A stretch of 47,799 nt of DNA, from assembly GCA_030832185.1 (NCBI GenBank), contig JAURJQ010000020.1, positions 1 through 47,799 of the forward strand, in the 5' to 3' direction. The notes below the pieces were generated by a model that saw nothing but the letters and a program-made list of their open reading frames with translations, searched no databases and was not told the DNA's origin. The stretch's first letter is position 1. Each line of letters starts with the position of its first letter. Of this stretch, positions 1-8,985 are shown one piece after another. Source of the DNA: Chitinophagales bacterium (GTDB taxonomy: Bacteria > Bacteroidota > Bacteroidia > Chitinophagales > JADJOU01). A program made the position numbers and the translations under genes.

Positions 1-112
1 CTTTGCGCGTTCATAAAAAATAAGACCTTTAAATAGTCGATTGGTTCTTTACGGGTTATTCTATATCGGGTTTTATTTTTTGCTTTTTTAAAAATAAATA
101 AACGATTAGAAT

Positions 113-2038
113 ATGACATTCGAACAGTTGGGCTTAAGCCCTAAAACACTCCGTGCATTAGCCGAAATGAATTTTACCATTCCTACTCCTATTCAGGAGC
201 AGGCCATTCCAAAATTAATTGAAGCGGATATTGACCTTTTAGGTCTGGCGCAGACAGGCACAGGTAAAACGGCTGCCTTCGCTCTTCCTATTTTAGAGAA
301 GATAGATGGTAGTAATAGAAAACCTCAAGCACTTATTTTATGCCCTACTAGAGAGCTATGTATGCAAATCACCAAGGATATAGAGAAATTTAGCTCTATG
401 ACCCCTGAGATTAGAACAGTGGCGGTCTATGGCGGCGCGAGTATCTCCATGCAAATAAGAGACCTGAGAAGAGGGGTACAGATAATTGTAGCTACTCCAG
501 GCAGAATGATTGACATCATCGAAAGAGGTGAAGTAAATTTCGAGCAGGTAAAAATAGTGGTGCTAGACGAGGCGGATGAAATGCTCAACATGGGATTCAA
601 AGAAAGTATCAATCAAATACTCTCCAATACACCAGATGAGAAAAACACGTGGTTGTTTACGGCTACTATGCCCAAAGACATCAAAATCATCACCAAAAAA
701 TACATGCGTAATCCTCTAGAGGTCAGTGTGTCTGTAAATAAAGGAAATGAAAACATAGACCACCAGTACTATGTCATCAACCCAAGAGATCGATATGCAG
801 CTGTAAAGAGAATAGTCGATTTCTATCCCGATATTTTCGGTATTGTATTCTGCCGCACTAAGAATGAAACGAAAGATGTAGCCGATATGCTTATCAAAGA
901 TGGCTATAATTCGGATGCATTACATGGAGATCTTACCCAGCAGCAGCGTGATATCGTAATGAATAGATACAGAGAGAAATCGCTGCAATTACTAATAGCT
1001 ACTGATGTAGCTGCAAGAGGCATAGACGTCAGCGATGTCACACACGTTATTAATTATGCATTGCCAGATGATGCTGAAAACTATACTCACCGAAGTGGTA
1101 GAACTGCTCGTGCTGGGAAAAAAGGAATTTCCATTTCCCTAGTATCCAAGCGTGAAATGCATAAAATCAATGAACTCGAGCGCATAGTAAGTAAGAAGTT
1201 TGAAAAAGTCAATGTGCCTACTGGCGCAGAAGTTTGTCAGAATCAACTATTGGCTTTGATACACAGAGCTCAGCAAGTAGAAGTGAATGAAGAGCAGCTG
1301 GCTCCATTTATGGATCAAATCAATGCTGAATTTGCTGATATCTCTAAAGAAGATGTCATCAAGCGATTTGCCTCTATGGAGTTCAATAGATTTTTAGAAT
1401 ACTATCAAGACTCAAGAGACTTAAACCAAGGTGGAGAACTATCTAGAAGTGAAAGAGGACCGATAAGAGAGCGCAGTGAGCGATTCGGTGGAGATCGCGG
1501 AGAAAGAGGAGCGCCGCGTGAAAGAGGAGATCGCGGAGAAAGAGGCGGCACCATATACCCACAGACAGGTTATGATCGATTCTTTATCAATATAGGAAAT
1601 TTAGATAATATCACAAAGGGCGACCTACTCAGAATAGTGTGTGACCATACTAATGTGAGAGGCGGAAGTATAGGACGTATCGATATGAAAGATAAGTTTT
1701 CGTTCTTTGAAGTGGAATCTAAGTTCAAAAAAGACATCGTGAGCGGAATGAAAAATATCAACCACAATGGCAGATCACTAAGAATAGACCTAGCCAGTGA
1801 AGGAACGAGTATGTCTGGAACAGGCGGAGATAGGCCTGCTTCATTTGGTGGAAGCCGATTCGGTGATAAGCGTGGAGGTGGAGATCGATATTCTTCTGGA
1901 CCAAGAGGTGGAAGCCGCGATGGCGGAAGCCGATTCAGTGGCAATAGAGATAACTCTTATGGTGAAAAAGGAGAGCGCAAGCCAAGAGAAAAAGGAGATA
2001 ATTTCAAGTTGGACTTTAAGTTTGACGGAGGGATTTAA
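113..2038 (+). CDS. deaD: DEAD-box ATP-dependent RNA helicase with DbpA-like RNA-binding domain and RGG-rich tail
   Basis: ATP-dependent RNA unwinding enzyme, 641 residues, cytoplasmic; the family acts in ribosome assembly, cold adaptation and mRNA turnover. Visible in order: Q motif (residues 3-33), Walker A AQTGTGKT (46-53), PTREL near 79, DEAD box (152-155), a TAT variant of the SAT motif (about 183-185), and HRSGRTARAG near 328. These make up both RecA lobes. A DbpA-type RNA-binding fold lies at about 485-560. The linker before it and the C-terminal 80 residues are full of Arg/Gly (GDRGERG-type) repeats, which probably bind RNA non-specifically. Length and layout match DeaD/CsdA better than the shorter RhlE. 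The ATG follows an A-rich stretch without a clear Shine-Dalgarno, normal for Bacteroidota. It converges on the glycosyltransferase and shares its terminator. The paralogue name deaD is an inference. Confidence 0.95.
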   Translation: MTFEQLGLSPKTLRALAEMNFTIPTPIQEQAIPKLIEADIDLLGLAQTGTGKTAAFALPILEKIDGSNRKPQALILCPTRELCMQITKDIEKFSSMTPEIRTVAVYGGASISMQIRDLRRGVQIIVATPGRMIDIIERGEVNFEQVKIVVLDEADEMLNMGFKESINQILSNTPDEKNTWLFTATMPKDIKIITKKYMRNPLEVSVSVNKGNENIDHQYYVINPRDRYAAVKRIVDFYPDIFGIVFCRTKNETKDVADMLIKDGYNSDALHGDLTQQQRDIVMNRYREKSLQLLIATDVAARGIDVSDVTHVINYALPDDAENYTHRSGRTARAGKKGISISLVSKREMHKINELERIVSKKFEKVNVPTGAEVCQNQLLALIHRAQQVEVNEEQLAPFMDQINAEFADISKEDVIKRFASMEFNRFLEYYQDSRDLNQGGELSRSERGPIRERSERFGGDRGERGAPRERGDRGERGGTIYPQTGYDRFFINIGNLDNITKGDLLRIVCDHTNVRGGSIGRIDMKDKFSFFEVESKFKKDIVSGMKNINHNGRSLRIDLASEGTSMSGTGGDRPASFGGSRFGDKRGGGDRYSSGPRGGSRDGGSRFSGNRDNSYGEKGERKPREKGDNFKLDFKFDGGI

Positions 2039-2083
2039 TCAATAATGAACTTATCGAGACTATAATATATGTCTCACTATTCT

Positions 2084-2114
2084 AAAAAAGGACAGAAAAT
2101 TTTCTGTCCTTTTT
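2084..2114. terminator. Bidirectional intrinsic terminator between convergent genes
   Basis: A perfect palindrome with arms GGACAGAAAA (2090-2099) and TTTTCTGTCC (2100-2109) is flanked by A6 on the left and T5 on the right. It therefore gives a hairpin plus U-tract on either strand. It sits between the helicase (+, ends 2038) and the glycosyltransferase (-, ends 2156), so it should stop transcription from both sides. Confidence 0.85.
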
Positions 2115-2155
2115 CTATTTGTGAAGCGTCAAAGTATTTTATAGAAAACAATAAT

Positions 2156-3292
2156 TTAAAGTGCTCGAATTTTGTCCCATATTATTTCTGATGAACTTGA
2201 CCATTTGTATTTTTCTATATGCTTGCAGCCAGATTGAATTAATGTAGTTCTAAGAGAATTGTCCGTCGCTAATGTTTGCATTGCAGCACTTATCTCCCCG
2301 ATATTATTTGGATCTACAAGCAGCGCGCCACCTCCTGCTACTTCTGGCATAGAGGATACATTCGAACAAATGACTGGTGTACCGCTGGCTAATGCCTCTA
2401 CGATGGGCACTCCAAATCCTTCATAATAAGAAACCATAAGCAGTGCGGTAGCAGATGCCATCCACTGCGCAATTATACTTGGCGAAGAATGCGGGATGAG
2501 AATAAGATCTGCATGGAACTTCATTGTACTTATATAGGCATTGACATCATCATATTGCCATGACATTCTCCCTATCAAGACGAGCTTATGAAAAGATTTT
2601 GTCTCTGTTTTAAATTGTTCAAATGCTTTGAGCAGTGTCACAATATTCTTTCTAGGATGAATAGATCCTACAAAAATAAAATAGTCATTTCCATTGGTAT
2701 TCGCTGATTTAAAGTCCCGAATTTCACCTGCCGAAAGTGGCTTGTAGTCATAAGAAGGGGCATTGTGGGCGACTACAATTTTATCTTCTGGACAATGATA
2801 GTGCTGCATCAAATCCTTCTTAGTAGAATGAGAAACCGTCACAATTAGATCTGAATGGAAAATATATTTAGGAGTGAAAAATCTAAGAAATTTCTGCGTG
2901 AGACTATCCACCTGTCCGTCAAATAAAGCAAAGGCTATATCATGAATAGCCGTCACTTTTTTTCCCTTCCACCGTACGGAGGTATAGGTATCTAGTGAGA
3001 CAAAGATATCTGGCTTTATACGACCTAATATACGTGGAACTGCCCACTCATACCATAGATACCACAAGATAGGATGCCTAGCTGGTGGATAAATTACAAT
3101 TGGGGTTACATTTTTCCCGAAAACGAATGAAGCATCAAAGTCTCTATCAAAAATAAAATAAAAGTGAACTTCAGGATTTGCCTCCACCCAGCGCTTGACT
3201 ACATGGTAGGTAAACCACCCTATACCATCCAGTCTATCCTTTATTAAGGCTCTTGTATTGATGGCTATCCTCTGTGGGGACTGCGTCTGCAA
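2156..3292 (-). CDS. Glycosyltransferase family 4 (GT-B fold)
   Basis: Predicted cytoplasmic sugar transferase using a nucleotide-activated donor, 378 residues. The N-terminal lobe shows the start of an acceptor domain (GIGWFTYH near 23-30, AIHDIAFALF near 115-124). The C-terminal lobe carries the GT4 donor-binding signatures: FVGSIHPRKN (about 207-216) and the EX7E motif in EGFGVPIVEA (E291 and E299), followed by SGTPVICS and MPEVAGGGALL. This arrangement is found in mannosyl- and other hexosyl-transferases of cell-surface polysaccharide synthesis. The substrate cannot be read from the sequence, and no other polysaccharide genes are adjacent, so its pathway is unknown. It lies 38 nt downstream of the WYL regulator and may be cotranscribed with it. 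Confidence 0.9.
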   Translation of the reverse strand: MQTQSPQRIAINTRALIKDRLDGIGWFTYHVVKRWVEANPEVHFYFIFDRDFDASFVFGKNVTPIVIYPPARHPILWYLWYEWAVPRILGRIKPDIFVSLDTYTSVRWKGKKVTAIHDIAFALFDGQVDSLTQKFLRFFTPKYIFHSDLIVTVSHSTKKDLMQHYHCPEDKIVVAHNAPSYDYKPLSAGEIRDFKSANTNGNDYFIFVGSIHPRKNIVTLLKAFEQFKTETKSFHKLVLIGRMSWQYDDVNAYISTMKFHADLILIPHSSPSIIAQWMASATALLMVSYYEGFGVPIVEALASGTPVICSNVSSMPEVAGGGALLVDPNNIGEISAAMQTLATDNSLRTTLIQSGCKHIEKYKWSSSSEIIWDKIRAL

Positions 3293-3330
3293 AGAATTTA
3301 TATTTGTCTATTTAAAATATTATAAAAAAT

Positions 3331-4230
3331 CTATTGCGGATTGTTTTTCAAAAACTCCTCATGCCGTTTAATCATCATTTTCTTCAAGCGTGCAGGCTTT
3401 ATAATCTTGACATCATCTGAAAAAAGCATCAATTCATTGACGAGCTCTAGATTTATATAAGTTCTCAATTTGATTAGTGCTCCTTCATTCGTATCCGATA
3501 AAATAATCTGGCTAGGGTGAATAGGAAAGTTTTTTATGTACCCAGCAAGTTTTGGAGAAAATTCTAATTCTACAAATTCTGAAATATCCTCACTATCTAC
3601 AGAAATCCCAATAGAATGCTTAAAATATTTATGAATACTAAAATCTTTTGGGATCAGAGCTCTTCGTGAACTGGCTTCTAAATTATCTATTCTATCCAGT
3701 CCGAAAATCCTCATCTCATTTTTTGCCAGATCCTTTCCTACGAGATACCATCTTCCTTTATACTCTTTCAAGCCATAAGGCGCCAGCTCTCTTTTTTCTG
3801 AATTCCGTTCTTGAGGATTGTATTTTGCATAGACAAATGTGATACAGCTCTGTTCTTTTATAGCATTTTGAATATCATATAAATATTGCTGGCCTACCAT
3901 GCAGCTTTTGTCATAGGCTATATGATTCTCGAAATTTTCTAAGTGCTTCTGGTAATTAAAGAAATGCAACGATTGCGTGATTTTCGAGTGCTGCATATCT
4001 GATGCGTCTTCTAGAATATAATAAAATCCTGCTCTATCACATTTTATAGAGACTTGAAATAAATCCTCAATATCATTGATCATACGCTGAAAGGTGCGCT
4101 GTGATATGGTCATATCCTCTCCTCCCATCCGCTCTATGGCATCCATCAGTTGCTTAAAATTGGCTTTTTTCTGATTGGATAATCTCCCTAGAATAGCTAT
4201 ATAACGCTTGACTATGTAACTGACCTTCAT
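3331..4230 (-). CDS. WYL-domain transcriptional regulator
   Basis: 299-residue putative DNA-binding regulator. Residues 1-65 look like a helix-turn-helix segment (RTFQRMINDIEDLF near 45-58, as in the DeoR-like N-termini of this family). The WYL domain follows at about 120-190 and contains the literal Trp-Tyr-Leu at 161-163 in the context GLKEYKGRWYLVG, plus FGLDRID near 176-182. WYL domains are thought to bind ligands, often nucleic acid or nucleotide products, and control stress, defence or DNA-repair genes. No defence genes lie next to it. The neighbours are sucD upstream and a glycosyltransferase downstream, so the target is not evident; autoregulation of the WYL-glycosyltransferase pair is a possible but unproven reading. 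Confidence 0.88.
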   Translation of the reverse strand: MKVSYIVKRYIAILGRLSNQKKANFKQLMDAIERMGGEDMTISQRTFQRMINDIEDLFQVSIKCDRAGFYYILEDASDMQHSKITQSLHFFNYQKHLENFENHIAYDKSCMVGQQYLYDIQNAIKEQSCITFVYAKYNPQERNSEKRELAPYGLKEYKGRWYLVGKDLAKNEMRIFGLDRIDNLEASSRRALIPKDFSIHKYFKHSIGISVDSEDISEFVELEFSPKLAGYIKNFPIHPSQIILSDTNEGALIKLRTYINLELVNELMLFSDDVKIIKPARLKKMMIKRHEEFLKNNPQ

Positions 4231-4287
4231 TTATAGTTAGATTTGAGAAGTCAGATATGAGATATTAGATTATAATAGAAGAATATT

Positions 4288-5172
4288 CTAATTTGCTTTA
4301 AGTCCCAACAACCCCGCCATAGTAGCTCCGATTTCTGCTGGACTGTCACAAACGGTGATACCGCACTCACGCATGATAGCCATTTTTGCTGCAGCCGTAT
4401 CGTCCTTACCGCCGATGATAGCCCCCGCGTGACCCATTCTACGACCTGCAGGAGCAGTCTGACCAGCTATGAAGCCAACTACTGGCTTCTTATTTCCTGT
4501 ACTTTTTATCCAATGGCTTGCTTCGGCTTCCATGCCTCCGCCTATCTCTCCGATCATCACAATAGCATCTGTATCTGGGTCATTCATAAATAACTCTACT
4601 GCTTCCTTCGTTGTAGTTCCTATGATAGGATCTCCTCCTATACCTATAGCGGTAGAAATACCCAAACCAGCTTTGACTATTTGGTCAGCCGCCTCATAAG
4701 TTAAAGTTCCTGATTTTGAAACGATACCTATTCTCCCTGGCTTGAATACAAAGCCCGGCATTATGCCTACTTTTGCACCATCAGGAGTAATCACACCAGG
4801 ACAGTTTGGACCTATTAATCTCGATTTTGATTTTTCAACTACTGCTTTTACCTTGATCATATCCTGAATAGGAATACCCTCAGTGATACAAACTATAATC
4901 TCGATTCCTGCATCTACAGCTTCTAATATACCATCAGCAGCGAAAGCAGGCGGCACAAAAATGATAGAAACATCACAGCCTGTCGCCTTTCTAGCATCTA
5001 ATACGGTATTGAATACAGGCCTATCCAAATGCAATTGACCCCCTTTACCTGGAGTCACTCCTCCTACTACATTGGTGCCATAAGCTAGCATCTGCTCCGC
5101 ATGAAAGGTTCCTTCTTTTCCTGTGAATCCTTGTACTATAATTTTTGAGTTTTTATTGACTAATACTGACAT
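4288..5172 (-). CDS. sucD: Succinate-CoA ligase (ADP-forming) subunit alpha
   Basis: Alpha subunit of succinyl-CoA synthetase, the TCA-cycle step that converts succinyl-CoA to succinate with substrate-level ATP/GTP formation. It works as a complex with SucC, which is not in this window. The 294 residues match the family length. Visible are the CoA-binding start ([16 protein letters not shown]), [10 protein letters not shown], the SKSGTLTYE segment, and the catalytic phospho-histidine in [10 protein letters not shown] (His about 248). A TAnnTTTG box lies about 40 nt upstream. The gene is separated from the Rieske gene by a 72-nt spacer that carries this box, suggesting its own promoter. Confidence 0.97.
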   Translation of the reverse strand: MSVLVNKNSKIIVQGFTGKEGTFHAEQMLAYGTNVVGGVTPGKGGQLHLDRPVFNTVLDARKATGCDVSIIFVPPAFAADGILEAVDAGIEIIVCITEGIPIQDMIKVKAVVEKSKSRLIGPNCPGVITPDGAKVGIMPGFVFKPGRIGIVSKSGTLTYEAADQIVKAGLGISTAIGIGGDPIIGTTTKEAVELFMNDPDTDAIVMIGEIGGGMEAEASHWIKSTGNKKPVVGFIAGQTAPAGRRMGHAGAIIGGKDDTAAAKMAIMRECGITVCDSPAEIGATMAGLLGLKAN

Positions 5173-5211
5173 AAAATGAATTGATGTATTGGGTTATGGA
5201 TTAAGTATGGG

Positions 5212-5219
5212 CAAATTTA
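5212..5219 (-). promoter_or_regulatory. Putative Bacteroidota -7 box for sucD
   Basis: On the minus strand this reads TAAATTTG, matching the phylum's TAnnTTTG -7 element, 40 nt before the sucD start. A TTGA is present about 22 nt further upstream on the same strand (complement of 5241-5244), a weak -33 candidate. Short motif, so tentative. Confidence 0.35.
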
Positions 5220-5244
5220 ATAAAATATACGTCTGTAAGGTCAA

Positions 5245-5523
5245 TTAATCCAATATTTCCACCTCATAATGCTCTAGACAGTATTTCTCCACACTGCACG
5301 CCCCTGTTTTTAAATTAAATCGCCACTGATGAAGTGGGCAGATTATTTCTTCTCCATTAATTTCTCCTAAGCCTAGACTAGCACCTTGGTGGGGACAAAT
5401 ATTGTCGATAGCATAGATTTCTCCTTTTAGGTTAACTATACAATACTCTTTACCTCCTTGTATAAAAATGGAAGTTTGTTGGGGTTTAGGAATATACTTT
5501 TTTGGCAGTGGAAGTTTCATCAA
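5245..5523 (-). CDS. Rieske [2Fe-2S] ferredoxin-like protein
   Basis: Small 92-residue electron-transfer protein. Both cluster-binding boxes are present: C43-P-H45 in CPHQGA and C62-PL-H65 in CPLHQWRF, giving two Cys and two His ligands. No signal peptide or membrane anchor is seen, so this is a soluble cytoplasmic Rieske ferredoxin of the NirD / dioxygenase-ferredoxin type rather than a bc1-complex subunit. The partner oxygenase or reductase is not in the window. It lies 18 nt after the pseudouridine synthase and is probably cotranscribed with it; the functional link, if any, is unknown. Two Met codons in tandem begin the frame; either could be used. Confidence 0.9.
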   Translation of the reverse strand: MMKLPLPKKYIPKPQQTSIFIQGGKEYCIVNLKGEIYAIDNICPHQGASLGLGEINGEEIICPLHQWRFNLKTGACSVEKYCLEHYEVEILD

Positions 5524-5541
5524 CTTTTTATAGAGTTTAGA

Positions 5542-6246
5542 TTATCGAGCTTTTAGTTTGGCTATCTGTGCATCAAATAGCTGCCAAATCTTATCATCTC
5601 TCACAGGGGCATCAATGATGATTTCTTCTTTGGATACTGGATGCGTAAAGCGCAAGTACTTTGAATGCAGATCAAAATACCCATCCTCATTTGGTCTCTT
5701 AAAATTATATTTTACATCACCTTTTATCGGATACCCATGATGAGCAAACTGGGCGCGTATTTGGTGATGACGACCGGTCATTAAGTCTACCTCTGCTAAC
5801 ATATAATTATCTAACTCCGCAATGATTTTATATTTTAGTTCTGCACGTTTGTGCAGCGGCTTATCGACATCGCTTACATAGGATTTATTATGATTTTCTA
5901 TCTTACGCAGATAGTTTATCCAGTGGCCTTCTCGTGGAATGTTGCCTTTTTCTATGATAGCCCAATAGGTCTTTTTAATCTCCCTTGCCACGAATAAATC
6001 GCACATTCTCTCGAGCGACTTGGAGGTCTTACAAACTATGACTATACCGCTCGTAGGTCTATCGATTCTATGTGGCAGGCCAATAAATACATTCTCATCT
6101 GGACCTTTACCTTTTTTCTCTCGTTGATAATCTTTAGCAAGTTCTTCCAATGGTTTCACGATACGATCCTTGTCCCATTGCACTAGCATACCTGGAGGCT
6201 TATTGTATATTATGAGGTGATTATCTTCGTATAAAATTGAAAACAT
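5542..6246 (-). CDS. RluA-family RNA pseudouridine synthase
   Basis: Predicted to isomerise uridine to pseudouridine in rRNA or tRNA. The 234-residue protein contains only the catalytic domain and lacks an N-terminal S4 domain, unlike RluC/RluD. The active-site motif is HRIDRPTSGIVIV with catalytic Asp62, and the family's RHHQIRAQF segment is also present (about 163-171). Single-domain members of this size include RluA/TruC-type enzymes, but the target base cannot be assigned from sequence alone. Its leader region contains an unusual set of 14-nt tandem repeats (see 6268-6327). Confidence 0.93.
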   Translation of the reverse strand: MFSILYEDNHLIIYNKPPGMLVQWDKDRIVKPLEELAKDYQREKKGKGPDENVFIGLPHRIDRPTSGIVIVCKTSKSLERMCDLFVAREIKKTYWAIIEKGNIPREGHWINYLRKIENHNKSYVSDVDKPLHKRAELKYKIIAELDNYMLAEVDLMTGRHHQIRAQFAHHGYPIKGDVKYNFKRPNEDGYFDLHSKYLRFTHPVSKEEIIIDAPVRDDKIWQLFDAQIAKLKAR

Positions 6247-6267
6247 AGGGATAGGTAATAATTAATA

Positions 6268-6327
6268 ACTAATAGTGAATAGATAACAGTGAATAGATAA
6301 CAATGAACAGTTAATAGTGAACAATAG
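6268..6327. repeat. 14-nt tandem repeats in the leader of the pseudouridine synthase gene
   Basis: AGTGAATAGATAAC occurs twice head to tail (6274-6287 and 6288-6301), followed by diverged units AATGAACAGTTAAT (6302-6315) and AGTGAACAATAG (6316-6327). Read in the gene's sense these become TCACTGTTATCTATT-like words. They belong to the same ACTG/GTTATC-rich low-complexity family seen at 6960-7009, 8763-8846, 33194-33274 and 41266-41332. Confidence 0.8.
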
Positions 6328-6412
6328 AGTATATATCGTATTTATAAGCTTGTCAAAGTTAATGAATCATTATAGGTACAAGAGCAAAAGTCAATAAAAG
6401 AAATAAAGAAGA

Positions 6413-6778
6413 TTAAGCTTTTGATTTCTTTTGCTTCAATGTATTGATACTAGCGATAAGCATTTTTATTAATTCCTTGTTATCATTTACTAATTTTGAG
6501 TAATCTTCCATAGATATATATTCAGTCTCTTTTAATATTTCTAACCAATATTCCGTTTCATTTGCCTCTTTGAGTGATATGCTTAGTTTATGTATAAAAT
6601 CATTCGGACTAGAAGCATATTGTGATTCACGAATATTTGCACCTATGCTTGTTCCAGAACGCACCAGCTGTTTTGATAATACAAACTCTTTTTTTTCATT
6701 AGTTAATTGTTTATAGATATTAACTACGTTAATAGCGAATTTGAGACTTTTTTCGACCAAAATATTTTTTGATTCCAT
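6413..6778 (-). CDS. Four-helix-bundle protein (S23 / 23S rRNA intervening-sequence family)
   Basis: 121-residue protein of the four-helix-bundle family first known from ORFs in intervening sequences of 23S rRNA genes. Features seen: an N-terminal Lys/Val-rich helix, then KQLVRSGTSIGANIRES (about 41-57), the best-conserved stretch of the family, and ETEYWLEILKE (about 75-86). Members form pentamers or bundles of uncertain function and are also scattered as free-standing genes in Bacteroidota, as here. About 170-230 nt of AT-rich, repeat-bearing DNA lies on both sides, so it appears to be a solitary, possibly mobile-history gene. Confidence 0.9.
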   Translation of the reverse strand: MESKNILVEKSLKFAINVVNIYKQLTNEKKEFVLSKQLVRSGTSIGANIRESQYASSPNDFIHKLSISLKEANETEYWLEILKETEYISMEDYSKLVNDNKELIKMLIASINTLKQKKSKA

Positions 6779-6959
6779 AAAAAATATTAGTATTTTGTCA
6801 TGTGAGTATGATTAGACTCCACTCACAAAACTAAAGTAGAGAGAATAAATGTCCAATTAAATTTTTATAATTGATTAAAATTAGTTGAGAATATAGTTAT
6901 AAATAGTATATAACAAAAGGAGTTATAAATCATTTAATTATCTCATAAATCTACTCTCC

Positions 6960-7009
6960 GTTATCTGTTCATTATTACATTCTAACTGATTATTGTTATC
7001 TGTACACTG
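6960..7009. repeat. GTTATC/ACTG-rich low-complexity repeat downstream of aspS
   Basis: The top strand repeats words such as GTTATCTGTTCATT, CTAACTGATT and GTTATCTGTACACTG immediately after the aspS stop. It shares GTTATC(T)GTTCA-type words with the leader repeats at 6268-6327, but is in the opposite orientation relative to its neighbour. The rest of 6779-6959 is AT-rich with no gene that I can support. Confidence 0.6.
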
Positions 7010-8761
7010 CTATTTGTTATCTATCACCTTCAAACATAACTCTCCTAACTGATTATTGTCTAGCCTGCTCGGCGCATCAATCATTATATCCCTTGCACTG
7101 TTATTTTTAGGGAAGGCGATATAGTCTCGGATAGTTTCGCTGCCACCTAGTATAGATACAAAACGGTCAAATCCGAAAGCAATCCCCGCATGTGGTGGAG
7201 CCCCATATTTGAACGCGTTCATCAAAAATCCAAACTGTACCTCAGCTTCTTCTTGACTAAATCCAAGAAGGTTAAACATTTTGGACTGCAGAGTTTTATT
7301 GTAAATTCTGACAGAGCCCCCCGCTACCTCATTACCATTGAGAACTAAGTCATAGGCATTGGCTCTCACTTTAAGAGGGTCAGTTTCTAGCAAGGCTAAA
7401 TCTTCTGGTTTAGACGCGGTAAAAGGATGGTGCATTGCATGATATCTGCCGCTTTCTTCGTCCCAGTCAAGTAGCGGAAAGTCTACAACCCAAAGAGGAG
7501 CGAATTCATCAGCCTTTCGTAATCCGAGTCTTTCTGCGATAGACATTCGCAAGGCAGATAATTGAGGTCGTACTTTTTTGGCTTCTCCTGCTAAAATGAA
7601 CATTAAATCACCTGCTTTGGCATAGAATTTTTCAGACCATTTTTTCAACTCTTCTTCAGAATAAAATTTGTTAACAGAAGAAGTCAATGTACCATCTAGA
7701 TTATATTTTGCCCATATAAGCCCAGTAGCGCCTACCTGAGGAGTTTTGACATAGTCTGTCCACTCATCGATTTGTTTTCTAGTCCATTCTGAAGCTCCTT
7801 CAACATTAATACCGACAACTAATTCTGCATTGTCAAAAATAGCAAAATCTTTGCCTTTGACTAGTTCATTTAACTCGCAAAACTCCATTCCGAAACGTAT
7901 GTCTGGCTTATCATTGCCATAGGTATTCATAGCATGTTCATAGCTCATACGTGGAAATGTACCTAAATCTAATCCTTTAGTTTCTTTGACGATATATTTT
8001 GTTGCCTGCTCAAACACTTGTAGAATATCTTCTTGCTCTACGAAAGACATTTCACAGTCCACTTGGGTAAATTCAGGTTGTCTATCAGCCCTCAAGTCTT
8101 CATCCCGAAAACATTTTACTATTTGAAAATATTTGTCGAGACCACCCACCATCAATAATTGTTTAAAGGTCTGAGGGGACTGCGGAAGTGCAAAAAACTG
8201 CCCAGGATTGACACGACTAGGTACTACGAAATCTCGAGCCCCTTCTGGTGTAGATTTGATAAGAACAGGAGTTTCTACTTCTATAAATCCTTCCTGGGAT
8301 AAATATTGACGGAACAGCTGCGCTACCTTATGTCTAAAGATAAGCTTGTCTTTCAATGGATTTCTTCGAATATCCAAATAGCGAAATTTCATACGAAGTT
8401 CCTCACTACCGTCCGTATCATCTATAATCGTAAATGGAGGAATTTCACTCGAATTGAGAATAGTGAAATCGGAGGCGATAATTTCAATTTCTCCAGTGGG
8501 AATATTTAGGTTTTTATTCTCTCGTTCTTTAACTGAACCCTTGATTTGTATTACAAATTCACGGTTGAGCTCTAGTGCCTTTTTATATAAAACCTCGTTT
8601 TCCTCTGCATTAAATACTATCTGCGTGATACCATATCGATCTCTCAAATCAAGAAAAGTTAATTTGCCAAATTCTCTCAAATTCTGCACCCATCCTGATA
8701 GGGTTATAGACTGTCCTTGATTTTTTAAATTTAATTCTCCGCAGGTGTGTGAACGATACAT
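7010..8761 (-). CDS. aspS: Aspartyl-tRNA synthetase
   Basis: Class II aminoacyl-tRNA synthetase charging tRNA-Asp, 583 residues, the usual bacterial length. The N-terminal OB-fold anticodon-binding domain (about 15-110) begins with SHTCGELN and includes [17 protein letters not shown]. The class II catalytic core shows motif 2 ([18 protein letters not shown]) and motif 3 ([15 protein letters not shown] near the C-terminus). The bacterial GAD insertion lies between them. Bacterial enzymes with this architecture can be discriminating or act on Asp/Asn; this was not resolved here. The start codon is preceded directly by ACTGA-rich repeats. Confidence 0.98.
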   Translation of the reverse strand: MYRSHTCGELNLKNQGQSITLSGWVQNLREFGKLTFLDLRDRYGITQIVFNAEENEVLYKKALELNREFVIQIKGSVKERENKNLNIPTGEIEIIASDFTILNSSEIPPFTIIDDTDGSEELRMKFRYLDIRRNPLKDKLIFRHKVAQLFRQYLSQEGFIEVETPVLIKSTPEGARDFVVPSRVNPGQFFALPQSPQTFKQLLMVGGLDKYFQIVKCFRDEDLRADRQPEFTQVDCEMSFVEQEDILQVFEQATKYIVKETKGLDLGTFPRMSYEHAMNTYGNDKPDIRFGMEFCELNELVKGKDFAIFDNAELVVGINVEGASEWTRKQIDEWTDYVKTPQVGATGLIWAKYNLDGTLTSSVNKFYSEEELKKWSEKFYAKAGDLMFILAGEAKKVRPQLSALRMSIAERLGLRKADEFAPLWVVDFPLLDWDEESGRYHAMHHPFTASKPEDLALLETDPLKVRANAYDLVLNGNEVAGGSVRIYNKTLQSKMFNLLGFSQEEAEVQFGFLMNAFKYGAPPHAGIAFGFDRFVSILGGSETIRDYIAFPKNNSARDIMIDAPSRLDNNQLGELCLKVIDNK

Positions 8762-8762
8762 A

Positions 8763-8846
8763 AGTGGTCAGTTTTCAGTCGACAGAAATCAGTAGAATTT
8801 GCCTACCAGAAACCTGATGGCCGACTACTGATTACTTCCGACTATT
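8763..8846. repeat. ACTGA-rich repeat in the aspS leader
   Basis: In the sense of aspS the leader ends with CTGAAAACTGACCACTT immediately before the ATG; further upstream are CAGTAGTCGG and CTACTGATTTCTGTCGACTG. The words ACTGACCACT and CTACTGA are shared with the dnaJ leader (41266-41332) and the 33194-33274 leader. Confidence 0.7.
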
Positions 8847-8849
8847 TTG

Positions 8850-8934
8850 AGGAAAGTAAGGGATTCGAACCCTTGAGACCTTGCAGCCTACCCGCTTTCC
8901 AAGCGAGCGAGTTCAACCACTCCTCCAACTTTCC
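8850..8934 (-). tRNA. tRNA-Ser (anticodon GGA)
   Basis: On the minus strand a full cloverleaf can be drawn. The acceptor stem GGAAAGT pairs with ACTTTCC. A D-arm contains GAGTGG. The anticodon arm CTCGC-TTGGAAA-GCGGG gives anticodon GGA, which reads UCC/UCU serine codons. A long variable region (TAGGCTGCAAGGTCTC) is as expected for serine. The T arm is AAGGG-TTCGAAT-CCCTT. CCA is not encoded, usual in Bacteroidota. The discriminator base at 8850 is U rather than the G normally found in bacterial tRNA-Ser. Confidence 0.95.
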
Positions 8935-8958
8935 CTTAGGTTAATTTTTTTGGGAGAG

Positions 8959-8966
8959 CAAAGATA
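8959..8966 (-). promoter_or_regulatory. Putative -7 box for tRNA-Ser
   Basis: On the minus strand this reads TATCTTTG (TAnnTTTG consensus), 25 nt before the mature tRNA 5' end. This position would give a short leader. No convincing -33 element was found. Confidence 0.35.
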
Positions 8967-8985
8967 AGTAAATCTTTCTTTTGAA

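Noticed and set aside
1-112. Upstream gene end or promoter before the helicase
   Set aside because: The first 112 nt are AT-rich with T-runs but show neither a clear -7/-33 pair nor a coding end, so nothing is claimed.
1570-1944. Long minus-strand open frame inside the DEAD-box helicase gene
   Set aside because: It is the mirror of the Arg/Gly/Ser-rich tail; the product is a low-complexity proline/arginine string without any recognisable domain.
3331-4230. WYL protein as part of a defence island
   Set aside because: WYL regulators often accompany phage-defence genes, but the neighbours are sucD and a glycosyltransferase; nothing defence-like is adjacent.
6268-6327. CRISPR-like array
   Set aside because: The units are directly adjacent 14-mers without spacers; the other ACTGA repeats are also low-complexity and not regularly spaced. 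No cas genes nearby.
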